Shown one piece after another: positions 1 to 11,755 of a stretch of 64,000 nt of DNA (position 1 is the stretch's first letter; each line of letters opens with the position of its first letter). The DNA lies in contig NC_081411.1 of the NCBI RefSeq assembly GCF_030272615.1, positions 831,936,160-832,000,159 on the forward strand, read 5' to 3'. Made by a program: the position numbers and the translations under genes. Under the pieces are notes generated by a model. It worked only from the letters and a program-made list of their open reading frames with translations, ran no database searches and was not told where the DNA came from. Source of the DNA: Cryptomeria japonica (lineage: Eukaryota > Streptophyta > Pinopsida > Cupressales > Cupressaceae).

Positions 1-1025
1 ACGGGGGTCTGACTCAGGGAGACCTCTTAACATAGCCCCAACAATTTTCCTTTTGTCTATGTGTAGGTTTGTTATCAGGGGAGGAAGATCACTTTGCTAG
101 AGGCTTCAATCGTCACCTAGTTGTGAGCCTTATTTATTCCTCTTTGTCTTCATTAAGTTATTATCATTTAAGGTTGGTTATTTCGTTTAACATAACATCC
201 TTAGTTTAGTAGTTTTTTATATCCATATTCGATGTACGACTTCTATACTATGTCCATATAGGATGTTAGTGAATTGCACTAGTGTCCCAGTTCTGTGTGT
301 TCATCTTGAGAATAGAGACTTAGTAGAGGTTGATTAGTGTTCTCTATGGCTTATTTGTTTAGTTTTATAGTTTGTATCCCCTGGCTCACCAAAGAGCCAG
401 TAAAGTGAGGTAGAGTGAAGGTTGGTTTGTTCCTTGAAGTTCACCACATTGAGAGTAGAAAATCCCATCCACTACATGTGGCTTGTGGCTTCAAAATAGT
501 TTAAAGATGAAATAGATTTCATTAAGTCTCGGCTTACAGAGTTATCCCAGTCCTTCAATATCTACAAAGATGTTAATGGTGCAATGAGATCCAAGGCTCA
601 AGATCTTAATTCTTAGTTGTCATTGCAATATAAGAAGAGAGAAAAATATGGGAAGTTATTTTGTGGACTCAAGGATGCCATAAAATTATTGACTTATGCA
701 GGAAAAGTTGAGAAAAGTGTGCTTAATATCGATGTCTTTGATGTTGTAGTGAATTATGTATTGATTTTGAGTGTCAGAGAAAAATTATGTCTGCCACTAT
801 CCATACATGGAACTCTCCTTTTGCTTGATTGAAGAAACAATTGTACAAGGATATTTGGCCTAGAAATTTTTTATAGGTACTCCTATATTTATGTTAGTGG
901 GAGTTACAGTTTTGTTTAGTATGTTTTTTTAGTTTAAGGAGTTTCCCTTTGTCATTGTTGTCAAAGGGGGAGAAATATTTTTGATGAAGTTTTTTGTTTT
1001 ACCATCAATGACAAAAGGGGAGATT
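1..1025 (+). pseudogene. Degenerate 3' region of a plus-strand Copia-type element
   Basis: This stretch lies directly upstream of a polypurine tract and an LTR, so it is read as the 3' end of an LTR retrotransposon entering from the left. One reading frame is open from about 500 to 829 with a single stop at 614-616. It predicts a charged, helix-prone peptide (KDEIDFIKSRLTELSQ, then QYKKREKYGKLFCGLKDAIK) with no motif I recognise. Nothing resembling reverse transcriptase or RNase H is visible in 1-500. Two purine-rich tracts occur, at about 966-977 and 1013-1025; the second, acaaaaggggagat, abuts the LTR. The ORF could be an extra 3' ORF of the element or chance. Confidence 0.35.
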
Positions 1026-2284
1026 ATTGAACCTATGAATTTCATTGTTGTCATTGATATCAAACTGATGTTTGTCTATGTGGTTCAGTTTTTTATAGTG
1101 ATTTGGATATGTATTTCAATGAATATGTTCAGTGGAAGTATGTTCATCTTCCTGATGCTTAGGTGTATGTTGTATCTAGTTAGTGGTCTAGATGTCTTTT
1201 TCTATGATAATATGCTATATAATTGATTGTAGTCCCATGTGATTTTGATCAAAGGATATGAGATGATGATTTAGTGTGCTTGATCTGGAAGTCCGGTGTC
1301 CCTTGCTTGGTTTGGAAGTGATTCTGTTATCTTTGATGATTGCTCTAGCAAACTATGTTATGTTCTGAGATGTATGCTTGCACTGGATAAGCTTCAAATG
1401 ATCATGTAGATCAAATATTGATATTCTTAAGGTGTTGTGCTTCCTTTATGGTGGACCACTTATTCTATTTTTGGATCCAAGTTAAGAAATTTTGGATTTA
1501 GCATATCAATTTGTATTGACTTATGCATATTGGTTTGTGTGATTGTGTGCAAATATTTTTAACGATGATTGGAAGGTGTGTTGACTTAGTGTTAACCTTC
1601 ACACATCTTATTTTCCTTTCGGATAATATATTTTAGGTCAATTCTATGTACACATTACATTTACCTTTGGTCAACCCAGTAAAGTTTATTTTGATTCGAT
1701 TGGTATATATTAGGTAGATCTGTTGTGTTTTATATAGTGTGTGTGTGTGTGTAATGTTGATGGATGAAAAAGAGTGTTATGATGACATGAAGAAAGTGCA
1801 AAGGAAATATAAGGTTTAGAGTTTATGCAAAGAAGATAGATGAGTAAAAATTGTGAACTATTCTGACAAATGTTATTTTTGTATAGAGTTCAATTTATTA
1901 TTTCTATTATATCTTAACAACATTTTGTATTTTTCCCTTAATAAGTGATCTTCAGTTGAGCAAGTCTTGATTTTGTATCTTTCCTAAGGTTTTGCACCGT
2001 ATTCTAAAAGTCTAGAGCAATGAGCTCTTCGGAAGGAAGCCATATTCATTGTAAACAGTTACTATAGATTGTGAGTTAGATTATCACCATGGTTTTTCCT
2101 AGTTTGGGTTTTCCACGTAAAAATCTTAGTATTTCTCTATGGGTGTTTTGATGATTGAGTTGTTTATTTTTATGCATAAGTATTTGGATGAATGTTATGG
2201 CTTAAGTAACTTATTTTGATCAACTTTTTGTATATGTTGATTCACCCCCCGCCTCCCCCCCCTCAGCTCCTAGTAGTTTTCATC
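1026..2284 (+). mobile_element. 3' LTR of a plus-strand Copia-type element
   Basis: The LTR follows the polypurine tract at 1013-1025. It starts TATTGAACC, a decayed form of the TGTTGAA start seen in other LTRs here. Near 2088-2120 it carries the box ggtttttcctagtttggg followed by ttttccacg, also found in the other LTRs of this window. Near 2240-2270 it has the terminal gattcacccccc/cctcag block that precedes the LTR end in the same elements. A GT microsatellite sits at about 1737-1753. The right boundary (about 2284, after tttcatca) is approximate because the 5' partner lies outside the window. Confidence 0.55.
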
Positions 2285-2652
2285 AAATCCTTGCCCCCCA
2301 AACATAAAGTTCAAAGAAAATGAGCTATTATACTACTCACAAAGTAAAATAAAAAATGAAAGCATAATAGTATGCAAAACAAAGAGTCCCCTAAAAGGTA
2401 AACTACTAAGATTACATGGTAAGGTAAAGCAAGTGCTAAGGCATGACCTTTTCACCAAGAAAAAGCATAAGATCAGTTGTGAGAGTAATACAAGATTTAT
2501 TGTATTGGTCTTGAACAAATTCTTTAAAAGATTTAAAATTTCCAAGACAATGAGAACAACTATGATGAAAGAGAAAATACACATCACCATCTATATTCTT
2601 ATAATAATTTGCATATCTTATGAAAGGAAAAGTATCATTCTTGTCATTTATT
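2285..2652. other. Spacer without recognisable genes
   Basis: AT-rich DNA between the Copia-type LTR and the next LTR element. Short open frames occur on both strands, but they overlap each other, lack similarity to anything I know and show no codon bias. It is probably the older host or transposon sequence into which the large element inserted. Confidence 0.5.
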
Positions 2653-5600
2653 TGTTATCACCAAGTTTTGCACCCTAGCTAAGCCTATACTTAGCTAACC
2701 TGTGACACATGGGACTACTTCCAAGTTGTGGGTACCCTATGATGGAAGTAGACCTCCAGATCAAGGGTTGGTTCCCTTTAAATTTTCCTCAAACTACTAG
2801 TTTTTTACAAAGAAAAGGGATAATGAAATGATTGTAAATGAAAATTTAATCTACTCAAGCAGTGATGCACCAACATGTTCTGTTTTTTGATTTTGGAATG
2901 GTTGATTACAACTATATCAACTAAGAAAAACAACTTAGCTCAAAACCTATTCATGCTCATGTGGACCATTAACATTTCATATGAAGACAACTTATTTCAG
3001 TTCACATAAAGATGACATGAATTAATACAATACTACTTGTCGAAATGGAGTTTTTACACAACATACAACCTGATCAACACAAAAATATATTTGCCAAAAG
3101 ATATGACATAGATGAAATGAAACCTAAAGGATTGAAATTTTTACAATAAGTCTCATAAAAATCACACAACATCACATAAATGACAAAAGAATGGAAGGAA
3201 CAACATGTCTTCTCATTGATTTTGAAGAATCATTTGATTACAATGCCAGAAAATACTTCAAAGAACTCAAGATATTTGAGTTACAAGACCAAATTTATTG
3301 TTGTACATACAGAAAAGAAGGCAAGAACTCCCCAAGAAAGAAGAAGAAGATTCACTTAAATCAAGAAAGAGCTCCAACATTTTAAAATTTGAATTCTTGG
3401 CTACCTTGGACTTGATAGTTGATTGTGCCTTCCTCAAAACCAAGTATTTCACTGACTGACAATTTAAAATAGAAGTTGTTGGGCAATTGGAGTTGAAAAT
3501 TCCCCAAAATCAGGGCCAAAATTGGAGTTTACATGCTCACAAAAGCCTCAAAACTCTCCTCAATTGATACACAACCCTTGGGGCCTTCAAAACAAGGGTA
3601 GGACTAGTGTAAAGGCCTCAAAAACCTCCTCAAACCAAGGGATTTTCTTTTAGCCAACCCTATTGGCTTATTTTAAATATTTGAACTTAGGTTTGGCATT
3701 AATGATTCCCTTGAATTTGAAATTCAAATTTGGAAATTTGAATTCAATACATTTAACTCCTTCAGCAAATGCACTTATACACTTGTTCTTACTACTATCA
3801 TCTGACTGTTCCATGTTGTTGTGCTTTTTCATTGCCCTTGATATTGACTAAGACAAATCTTTAGTATTGAATTATGTTGATTGATTGAGAACACTACTTA
3901 TCACAAGCCTAATTTATGAACTACTCCTGACAGATATTGTTAGCTCTAAGTTTGTAAAAGAGTTGCTCTGTGATATATAGTCATTCATCATTATATTTGA
4001 GGAGGCTTCTATAAGGCAGATTAGACTATCCTTGAACTTTGAAGATTGCCTTCATATATTTAATGTCATTGTATTTACTTGTAGGTCCTTCATGCTCTTC
4101 TTGACCACTGCTCACTCATTGTTTTGAGACTATATTACTCTGCATTTTTTATTATGACTAAAAATCATCAATATCCAATGATTGCAAACTCTGTGTTAGC
4201 TATGACATTTGGCAAAATGTCTTTTTGACAGTGAGTAATCATTGTGATGTATTGTGGATTCTCTACCATTACTCATATACGTACTTTGTGCTTTTAGATA
4301 TTTGTGACTGAGAAAAGATCTCTATTTGTCATGTATCCCAATGGCCACTCTTAAAATTGTGTACTATCTGTTAGGACCCGGAGGCAACTGAGAGAGGGGA
4401 GGTGAATCAGTTGTCTATTAATTTCAACCCAAATATAACTTAAGCAAACTTAATGTCGGTAGACATTTTGACAATTAATAACAGTACCGGTAAGGTTTAA
4501 TGGATGAAACAAAAGACAAATAACATCCACAACACATAACACAAATATGTGTACATGGAAACCCTGTAAGGGGAAAAACCACAGTGGGAAACCTTACCCA
4601 CAATCAGATGATACTACTGCAGATAGTATGTGTGTACAAATAGGGTCTTCGCATGCAGAAAGGCCAACTGCCTAGAGCTCGCTACTCAATCACAAAATGG
4701 GAGTCACACTGACTACAATTGGATGGTTAAATCCAATGATAATGTACTGCTCAAAATAGCATCTTCATATGTTGGATTCAGTATCGGTTAAGCTCTAATT
4801 GTCTTCTTCAAAACCACCTTGAATCTTAAAATGATGTGTGCATGTATATCTTTGCTTATATTCACATATACCTTATTACAATCCCTTTCTCACACTCCTC
4901 TACATAATCTCACAAATGAGATCTTACATATATACCAAAACCTAAAACCAAATGTGTAGGTCAGCTCACTAAAGATATTACAATAAAATCAATTACAAAT
5001 GAATCAATATGTGATGCATGATGTCAGCTCAATGCATTTACAATAATAGCAAATCATCTTCATAGCATGGTGTGCTGGTCTGGAATAGATAACTCTTTTC
5101 GGTCCATAACCTAGACCTATTTGTTGGTAACAGCAAATATGCAAACCTAATTAGATCAATGACCAAATCACCAAAACAAAGTGCCCAAACAATGTCTTTG
5201 ACATAACCAAGTAATCTCCAGATGATAACAGATCATCCTCAGTGTCGGTGAACAATATAACCTGTCGGTGAACCAGATACCAGTGACTGTGCATAAGTCA
5301 CTGAACATGTCGGTGAACATAACCAAAGATCTCTAGAAGAATAAGTGTTGACAAGTGTTGACATCAATGACAAAACCAATGCAATGCATCCATAATACCA
5401 ACACTATCACTGTGAACTTTTCACTCACAAAAACATAAAGATTAATAGAGTTGTCAAATAATCAATGATGAGGCCATGACTTGTATTATCTTTTTTATTT
5501 ATACTAAAAAATGGAAATAGATATGATGCTTCTACAAACCCTCTTCTATGGATGTAACTATCATCTTCAACATTTTACAAAGGCGTGACTAATTTTATAA

Positions 5601-7524
5601 TTCTTAGCACCTTTTGTGACTAGGACTGGAAGCTTCAATATCATGACCTTTAGGGCCTATGTTGGAACTATGCATCTTAGGCTCATAGTAACTACAAGGA
5701 ATCTATTGTCATTAACTTCATAGACTATTCTCATCTCTTAAAAATATTGCTCACTGCACTACCTCTCATGAATTATAATGATAGCATCTTTTGATAAAGT
5801 CGTTATTGATCTTTCACGATGACTATGGTTCATTATTGTTTAGCCTACATATTTCAACTTTGACTCTAATTAATTAATCCATTGATGCAACTTTGTCCTA
5901 TATTTGTCAACACAAGGCTCAGGACTACCTTACTGGGATAGATCTGATTTTCCTTTTAGAACAATGACTTTGATTGATCACTCTACCTTGCTCATGATCT
6001 CATACATGTTGAAAATGCTTGTATCTTCAAGTTTTCTGAGATTGCTATATGAATATTTGTGTGTATGGGCAGTGACCTGCATTGGACTACTATAGTTTTC
6101 ATTTGATTGTGACTGTGTGGATACCCTCATACAAATGTTGTAGTGAGATTGTCACCTATTCTTTTATCAGATTTAGGGTTGTTTTCGACATTTGTCTTTT
6201 GACAGTTTCTTGACCTCATTAAAATTACTTTGGATTGAGAATATACCCTTTAGTTTCTCTAAATGCATTTACTATTCTCTTGATTTTTACTAGACAGTGA
6301 CTTTGTATATACTCTCCATGAATTGATTTGAATGCTCATAACATCTGTTCATGCTTGTTCACAACATATTATAAGAGTTGTTCATTATTCATGTGTTTCA
6401 CTTTGTTTGTAAGGCTACCTATGACTGCTATCTTGTCCATATTTAATGCTTTCATAGGCTTTGGAGCCCAAGCTCTATTGATATCTTTGTAATGAAGGTC
6501 TCTCTGAAGTCTGTTGCTACTTAAACTATTTTCTTAATTAGTGATGCCCAAACACTGTCATTCAGTCATTGCTACAAAGATTTACACACTTCACTGAGTA
6601 TTACCATGAGTATCATCACAATACTTCTTCTATATAACCACAAGTATAGTCTCACCATTAACATGAAAGCTTTACAAATATATTGAGACTTGAAGGATGA
6701 AGAACCATTATTATTACTTCATTGTTAATTTACATCAATCAGAGGACCTATCTTTTTTTTCTTAGCAGTGTTCTTTGAAACTCATGAGACTAAATCCTTT
6801 AAAAGAAATGCAAATATTATCGAAATAATACAATATAATAGTATTGAATATATTATAATAGTGTAGAATCCTTTCAAAAATCAAGAATAGAATAGCAATG
6901 AACCCATTATAAATTTTGTTCAAATATTGTCACAAAATCACTTAAGATCAGCATCAACCCCTTATAGATAGCCAAAAGAGTCTATTCCACATTAAAAAAA
7001 AAGCTACCTTGTACTTTGAAATTCATTGTCTCACCCTTGATCTGCCACTTCACTGTCACTTTAAGTACTCAAAACTCCATGTAGACTTTTGAATATGCTA
7101 CTATGGTGAATCCTTCTTATACTACATTAATGAATCCATGAAACCCGACACCCTTCTCATGAACTATTTCCCGTTGATTAAGAGTCATTATTCTTGGCGG
7201 CCATAGAGGAACAATTGGTGAAAGTAGGGCAATTGATCTTCACCTCCCCCTTTTAACTGTGAGTTGGGTCTGAGTCTTAAATATTTTTGGTGGGTTAGAG
7301 ATGAAACTTAAAAGCTTAGGAAAATTAAAACTTAAAGAACCCCCCTCTTGCTCAATTCCACAAGGTCCATGTGGAAAGCCAATCTTACCTCCTTTCAAAG
7401 ATGGCTTTATAAGGACTAAGATCACCATAAAACAATTTTGAGCATTTCAAATAATGAATAAGGATTTTGTTATAGAATAACAAATTATTTTTGTGTTCAA
7501 AGAGGGGTGAACTTTTATAAAACA
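2653..7524 (-). repeat. 3' LTR of the large LARD-like element (left copy)
   Basis: Runs TGTTATCAC...ATAAAACA and is interrupted by the solo LTR 4369-5403. It aligns collinearly with 9681-9974, 18714-20175 and 55101-57516. By hand count identity is about 92-94% at 2653-3540, 100% at 3546-4212, about 91% at 4213-4368 and about 90% over 5409-7524. Relative to its partner it lacks about 450 bp (partner about 56070-56515). No gene is supported inside. Short frames such as 3191-3385 and 3663-3851 occur in both copies simply because the copies are similar. Confidence 0.75.
4369..5403 (-). mobile_element. Solo LTR of a Copia-type element
   Basis: 1035 bp running TGTTAGGACC...TACCAACA, flanked by a perfect 5-bp duplication CTATC (4364-4368 and 5404-5408). 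The sister LTR has one uninterrupted CTATC at the same place (about 20130). The LTR carries the hairpin block CAACTGA...TCAGTTG (4385-4413) and, near 4551-4590, the reverse complement of the GTGGTTTTTCCC/GGGTTTCCA box. Both place its coding orientation on the minus strand. No interior or second LTR remains, so it is an LTR-LTR recombination remnant. Confidence 0.9.
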
Positions 7525-9659
7525 ATAACTAACCCAATATGAAACTTTCTCAAACAAAACCAATCACTAGTTTTGAAAAATAACTTCCCCTTTTTCCCAA
7601 CTTTGGATGAGTTACATGTTGATGGATAGCTGAAAGGAGATGAAGAATGGAGAGATGCTTCACAAAATGTTACATTATTTTTCTAATTATGAAAATGATG
7701 TGGCTCACCTCTTCCTCCTACTCATACATATTGTTGTTTGAAAGGGAAATGTCAAGCTGAGAATGATATCCTTTCATTGAGGCTTCATTTTTGGGTGCAA
7801 GCTTGTCTTATGTTATCTTCTTGGCCTCCAAATGAACTAGATACCTTATAGGACACCCCTTTGTGCGAATGAAATTAAAGTTCTTCTTGCTAGTCTCAAG
7901 CTAATGAACTCCTTTCTCAACTTTATTTTGTTTCTTGGAATGAATTAACTCATGTGATTCAAGAGGAACCACAGTTTCTTGCACATATTTTTCGTGTTGC
8001 TCATGAATTTCCCCCTTAATAGATGTTTCCCTATCCTCCATAGTTGAACAAAATGTCTCCAAATAATCCCAAAACTTATCTTCCTCAATGTCTTCCTTGG
8101 TTTTTTGCATAACAGGACTGATCTGGACATCATTGCAGCCCTTTCCAATCTTTGTTGAGACAACAATAACATCCTACTCACAATTTTTTAATCTAGGGAT
8201 TGAAGGCTTGGCATCAAGCTTTGAGAAAAAATCTTCAATTACGTTCAAGAACATGCTCTCATTACAATTATCTTTTTGGTTTCTTTCCTAAATATCAAAA
8301 ATATCAAACCTTTTAACTTGATCAATCAACCCTTGTTTTTGAGAAATAAGATCTTGTATTTCAACCTTTTCACTTTGACTAAAAATATGCTCCATTCTTC
8401 CCTCTTTAGCCTTAAAAATCAAGCTATCTTCTTGTTGTCTTAAGCTTGTCTTGTCTTCTTCATCTTGGTCATTAAAACAAGGGAGCTCATCAATTAAGAA
8501 ATCAAAGACCTTATCATGATTACCTTCCTTTACACCACCATCTTCTTATCCCGACTGATTTTTTGGCATTGAACATGGACCAACCTCCTCTTCTTCAACA
8601 AAAAGTGGAAGTTATTGAATAAATCAAACAATACCTCTTGTTGATTAGCATTTTCTTGCTCCATTCTTCATTGTTCCAGCTTGCTTTGTTTAGTATAACA
8701 GCTTTCTTGAGATATAATAGGACCCACTAGATCAACTTGAGAAGCTTCTTGGGTTATTGGAATGGAAATAGGTTCTTCAAGAGGCTTCTCTTGAGAGATT
8801 ATGGGTTGTACTTGATCATGTATGGGCTCTTGTGATGAAGGATAACTCCTAAAGCTTGAAATTTCACATCTAGAAGGCTCCATTGGTATATTTTTCTTGA
8901 AGAATAATATTTTGAATATGGGAACCTCTTTTCCAAAGAATGGAACAAAATGGGTTTCTTGCTTAGGCTGATCCATTGTAGTTGTGAGAGCTTCTTTGAA
9001 ACTAGGAATTGAAGGAGCTAATTGAGTTTGATTTTTTTGAACATGAGAAAGCAAGACCTTCATTTTCTCATCTTTGGTTGCTATCTCCCTTGCAAGGTAT
9101 TCTTCATACTATCTCTTCTGATCCTCCAACTCTTGCTCATGCAGATAGGCTTGATAATCCCACTCATCCTGCTACAAATCAAATTCTTGTTGTCTCTTTA
9201 TCAGATCCAATCACTCATTGAAGTCTTGCAAGGTTTCTTTGATTTTCTTTAATCTGAAATCATCATTTTGGAGCTGGTTGGAAGGTTGAGCAAGGATGGG
9301 TGGGTGGTAATCATATTGAATATGCTAGTTATATGTTGTCAATGAGTTATTTGGGTAAAAACCAGCACTGAGGCTACTTTGATATGATTGGTAAGATGGT
9401 GTAGGAGAAACATTCTCATGATATGGGGGTGGGTATACATATTGGCTATGAAAATTGGACATTTTCAATCATTCAAAAGCTGGAAATTGGAGTTAATAGA
9501 TTATTTGAACATACCAACACTTAGACTATTGAAACCAATAGAATTTAAGCTCAGAGTCATCAAGTGTGCATAGATATTTCCTCCAAAGGTTGGAATCACT
9601 GCCACTCACACCAAAATAACAACCAAAGTGGCCTTCTATGAGATAAATAGTTCCATAGT
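7525..9659 (-). pseudogene. Internal ORF of the LARD-like element (gag-like, function unknown)
   Basis: A minus-strand reading frame can be followed from ATG 9462 (MSNFHSQYVYPPPYHE) to about 7690 with roughly eight stops and few frame changes, about 560 codons. The N terminus is rich in Tyr, Pro and Ser. The middle (about 9063-8668) has repeated PIISQE/PISIPITQE phrases. The C-terminal part (8181-7901) is Glu/Lys-rich and probably coiled coil (QKTKEDIEEDKFWDYLETF). No zinc knuckle, protease, reverse transcriptase or integrase motif is present. Position right after the primer-binding site makes it gag-like by location only. The remaining 7525-7690 contains a purine-rich tract on the minus strand (about 7583-7602), a possible polypurine tract about 60 bp inside the LTR edge. 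Confidence 0.5.
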
Positions 9660-9680
9660 ACCACCAGGTGTGCCAAAAAT
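9660..9680 (-). other. Primer-binding-site-like sequence of the LARD-like element
   Basis: Immediately inside the right LTR, the minus strand reads TTTTTGGCACACCTGGTGG. This resembles the TTGGCGCC-type primer-binding sites of plant Ty3/Gypsy, LARD and TAT elements, with substitutions. Its place next to the LTR end GTGATAACA fixes the orientation as minus. The priming tRNA cannot be named from this decayed copy. Confidence 0.45.
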
Positions 9681-9974
9681 TGTTATCACTAAGGTTTGCA
9701 CCCTAGATAAGCCTAGACTCAGATAACTTGTGACACATGGGACTACTTCCAGGTTGTGGGTACCCTATGATGGAAGTAGACCACCAGATGAAGGGTTGGT
9801 TCCCTTTAAAATTTCCTAAAACTACTATTTTTTTACAAACAAAAGGGATCATGAAATGATTATAAATGAAAATTTAATCTACTCAAGCAGTGATGCACCA
9901 TCATGTTTTGTTTTCTGATTTTGGAATGACTGATTACAACTATGTCAACTAATAAAAACAACTTAGCTCACAAC

Positions 9975-11517
9975 TGTTGAACACAATGTACCACTGAGAG
10001 GGGGCTGAATCAGTGGTTCCTAAATTATTTTCCTTTTTAAAACAACCTCATAATATCAGTTATCACCCTAGGCACTAAACAATCAAACTGGTAAGACAAA
10101 TGTGGATATCAAAAGAGTCAAACACACAAATGCAACCCACCACCAGATGTACGAGAAAAACCCAATATGGGAAAAACATCAGTGATAAATGTTGTTGGAG
10201 TCTACTGCTCCAATCTAGCCTCACAAGTGAAACATTGAATTACAAAGACTTAGGGCACCAACCCCTGCACCAAACTCCAACTTGGTGATGTATAGTGAAC
10301 TACAATTTTGATACAATTGTAGCATCTGGTTGCAAATAATTTCTGCAACACTTGATCAAATAGATTTTTGTCAGTTAACAACCTTCTCTTCTTTGTTGGA
10401 TCTCACACGGCTGGTTATCAAATTAACTGTTAGACCTACAACAATTTACCAGTATTCTATCTATACTAGTTAAACCCTCTCACCGGTTTGCCAGCTAACT
10501 CACTCTACAGCTTTCTTAGAATAAATTCAAATGAAGATTATCTTTCTCTTTTCGCAAGCTCTCTTAAATCTTCTTCTTCACATCAAGCATCATCAATCTC
10601 TGTCTCGAGCTCACATATTTATCATCATAGGTTCCCACCAAAAACCATATTTAAACAGTGTCGTGTTAGGTTTTTCCTTCACCAACTCGATCCATAACTG
10701 ATTTGATTCAATCTTCTTTTCCAGGGATATGATCTTCATGTCATCGATCAGCACCACCAAAGCTTCACATTCCAATGTGCATTTTCTAAATCTGGAGGTC
10801 TACACCATGTTTTTCTTCTTTTCTTTATCATACGCCATTAATATCTTGGTTGTTTCCTTCAGCAAATGGGTACAAAGATCAAATCTTCTTGCAGGATCAA
10901 TTCAGTCATTTGCCATCTTGTCTTCCTCAAGCCGTAATCCTTTGCATCCTCGGTGACTTGCGGGTTCTTCATAAAATTCAACCTGCTTGCTGACTTGTTA
11001 TGTCGATGCACACTTCACCGACCTATGCAATATCACCACCTGGCATCTAGCTGTCATGTTTATCAACATCCACCTCTGCTTGGTTTTCTATGTTGGTTTG
11101 ACATTCTTCGTTGACCAAGATTGACTACCAGTAAAATTCACCTTACCGGTATAACCAACAAACATCCTCTTATTCGGTAGCACATCCTCTTGACAATTCA
11201 TCTTGCCTTCCAATATAACTTCATGCCATCCTTTTTGTTTTGCTCACCGGGTGTTGTTGTGATTCAAATAACATTTCACCTCTTCATCACAAACAAGCAA
11301 CCAACCTTCATATCGATTTATGCCTAACCGGTAAGCCTTCTTTACCAGTAGATGACACAATTCATGTGTACCGGTAACCTTCCTTCTGTTTGCATACTCA
11401 CATGTGGATTGACATCATATGTCTTACTTTTCTTATACCGGTCACCACTTCTTACTTACTTGTGACCTTGCCAAACCAGTTGACATCAATGACAACTTAA
11501 TGCCAATAATGCCAACA
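9975..11517 (-). repeat. 3' LTR of the Copia element
   Basis: 1543 bp ending TGCCAACA. In coding orientation it begins right after the polypurine tract at 11518-11531. It contains the terminal inverted motif CCACTGA...TCAGTGG (9991-10016) around a G-run, and the aaacccaatatgggaaaaac box (about 10150-10172). Open frames such as 10488-10697 and 10729-10956 have counterparts in the other LTR and are not genes. Confidence 0.9.
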
Positions 11518-11535
11518 ATCTCCTCCTTTGGCATT
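11518..11535 (-). other. Polypurine tract of the Copia element
   Basis: The minus strand reads CCAAAGGAGGAGAT immediately before the 3' LTR start TGTTGGC. This is the expected priming site for second-strand synthesis. Confidence 0.8.
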
Positions 11536-11755
11536 GATGTCAACTTAATGCAAGACACTTCCTACCGGTAGATTTCTCCCCCTTTGACACAATGACAAAG
11601 GGTATTGTACACTCCCCCTTTGATTCATACCTATCTCCCCCTTAGACTGATACTAGTGATTAGAACCGATACTGAGACATACATCCTTGAACTTTACCTA
11701 TGACTAGTATTTGGTTCAAGATGTATAGAAGTTTCTATGAACTCCCCTTACTATT

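Noticed and set aside
3191-3851. Apparent small conserved genes repeated at 18959-19619
   Set aside because: Conservation is explained by their being the same part of two LTRs, one stretch being a conversion tract; no coding signature.
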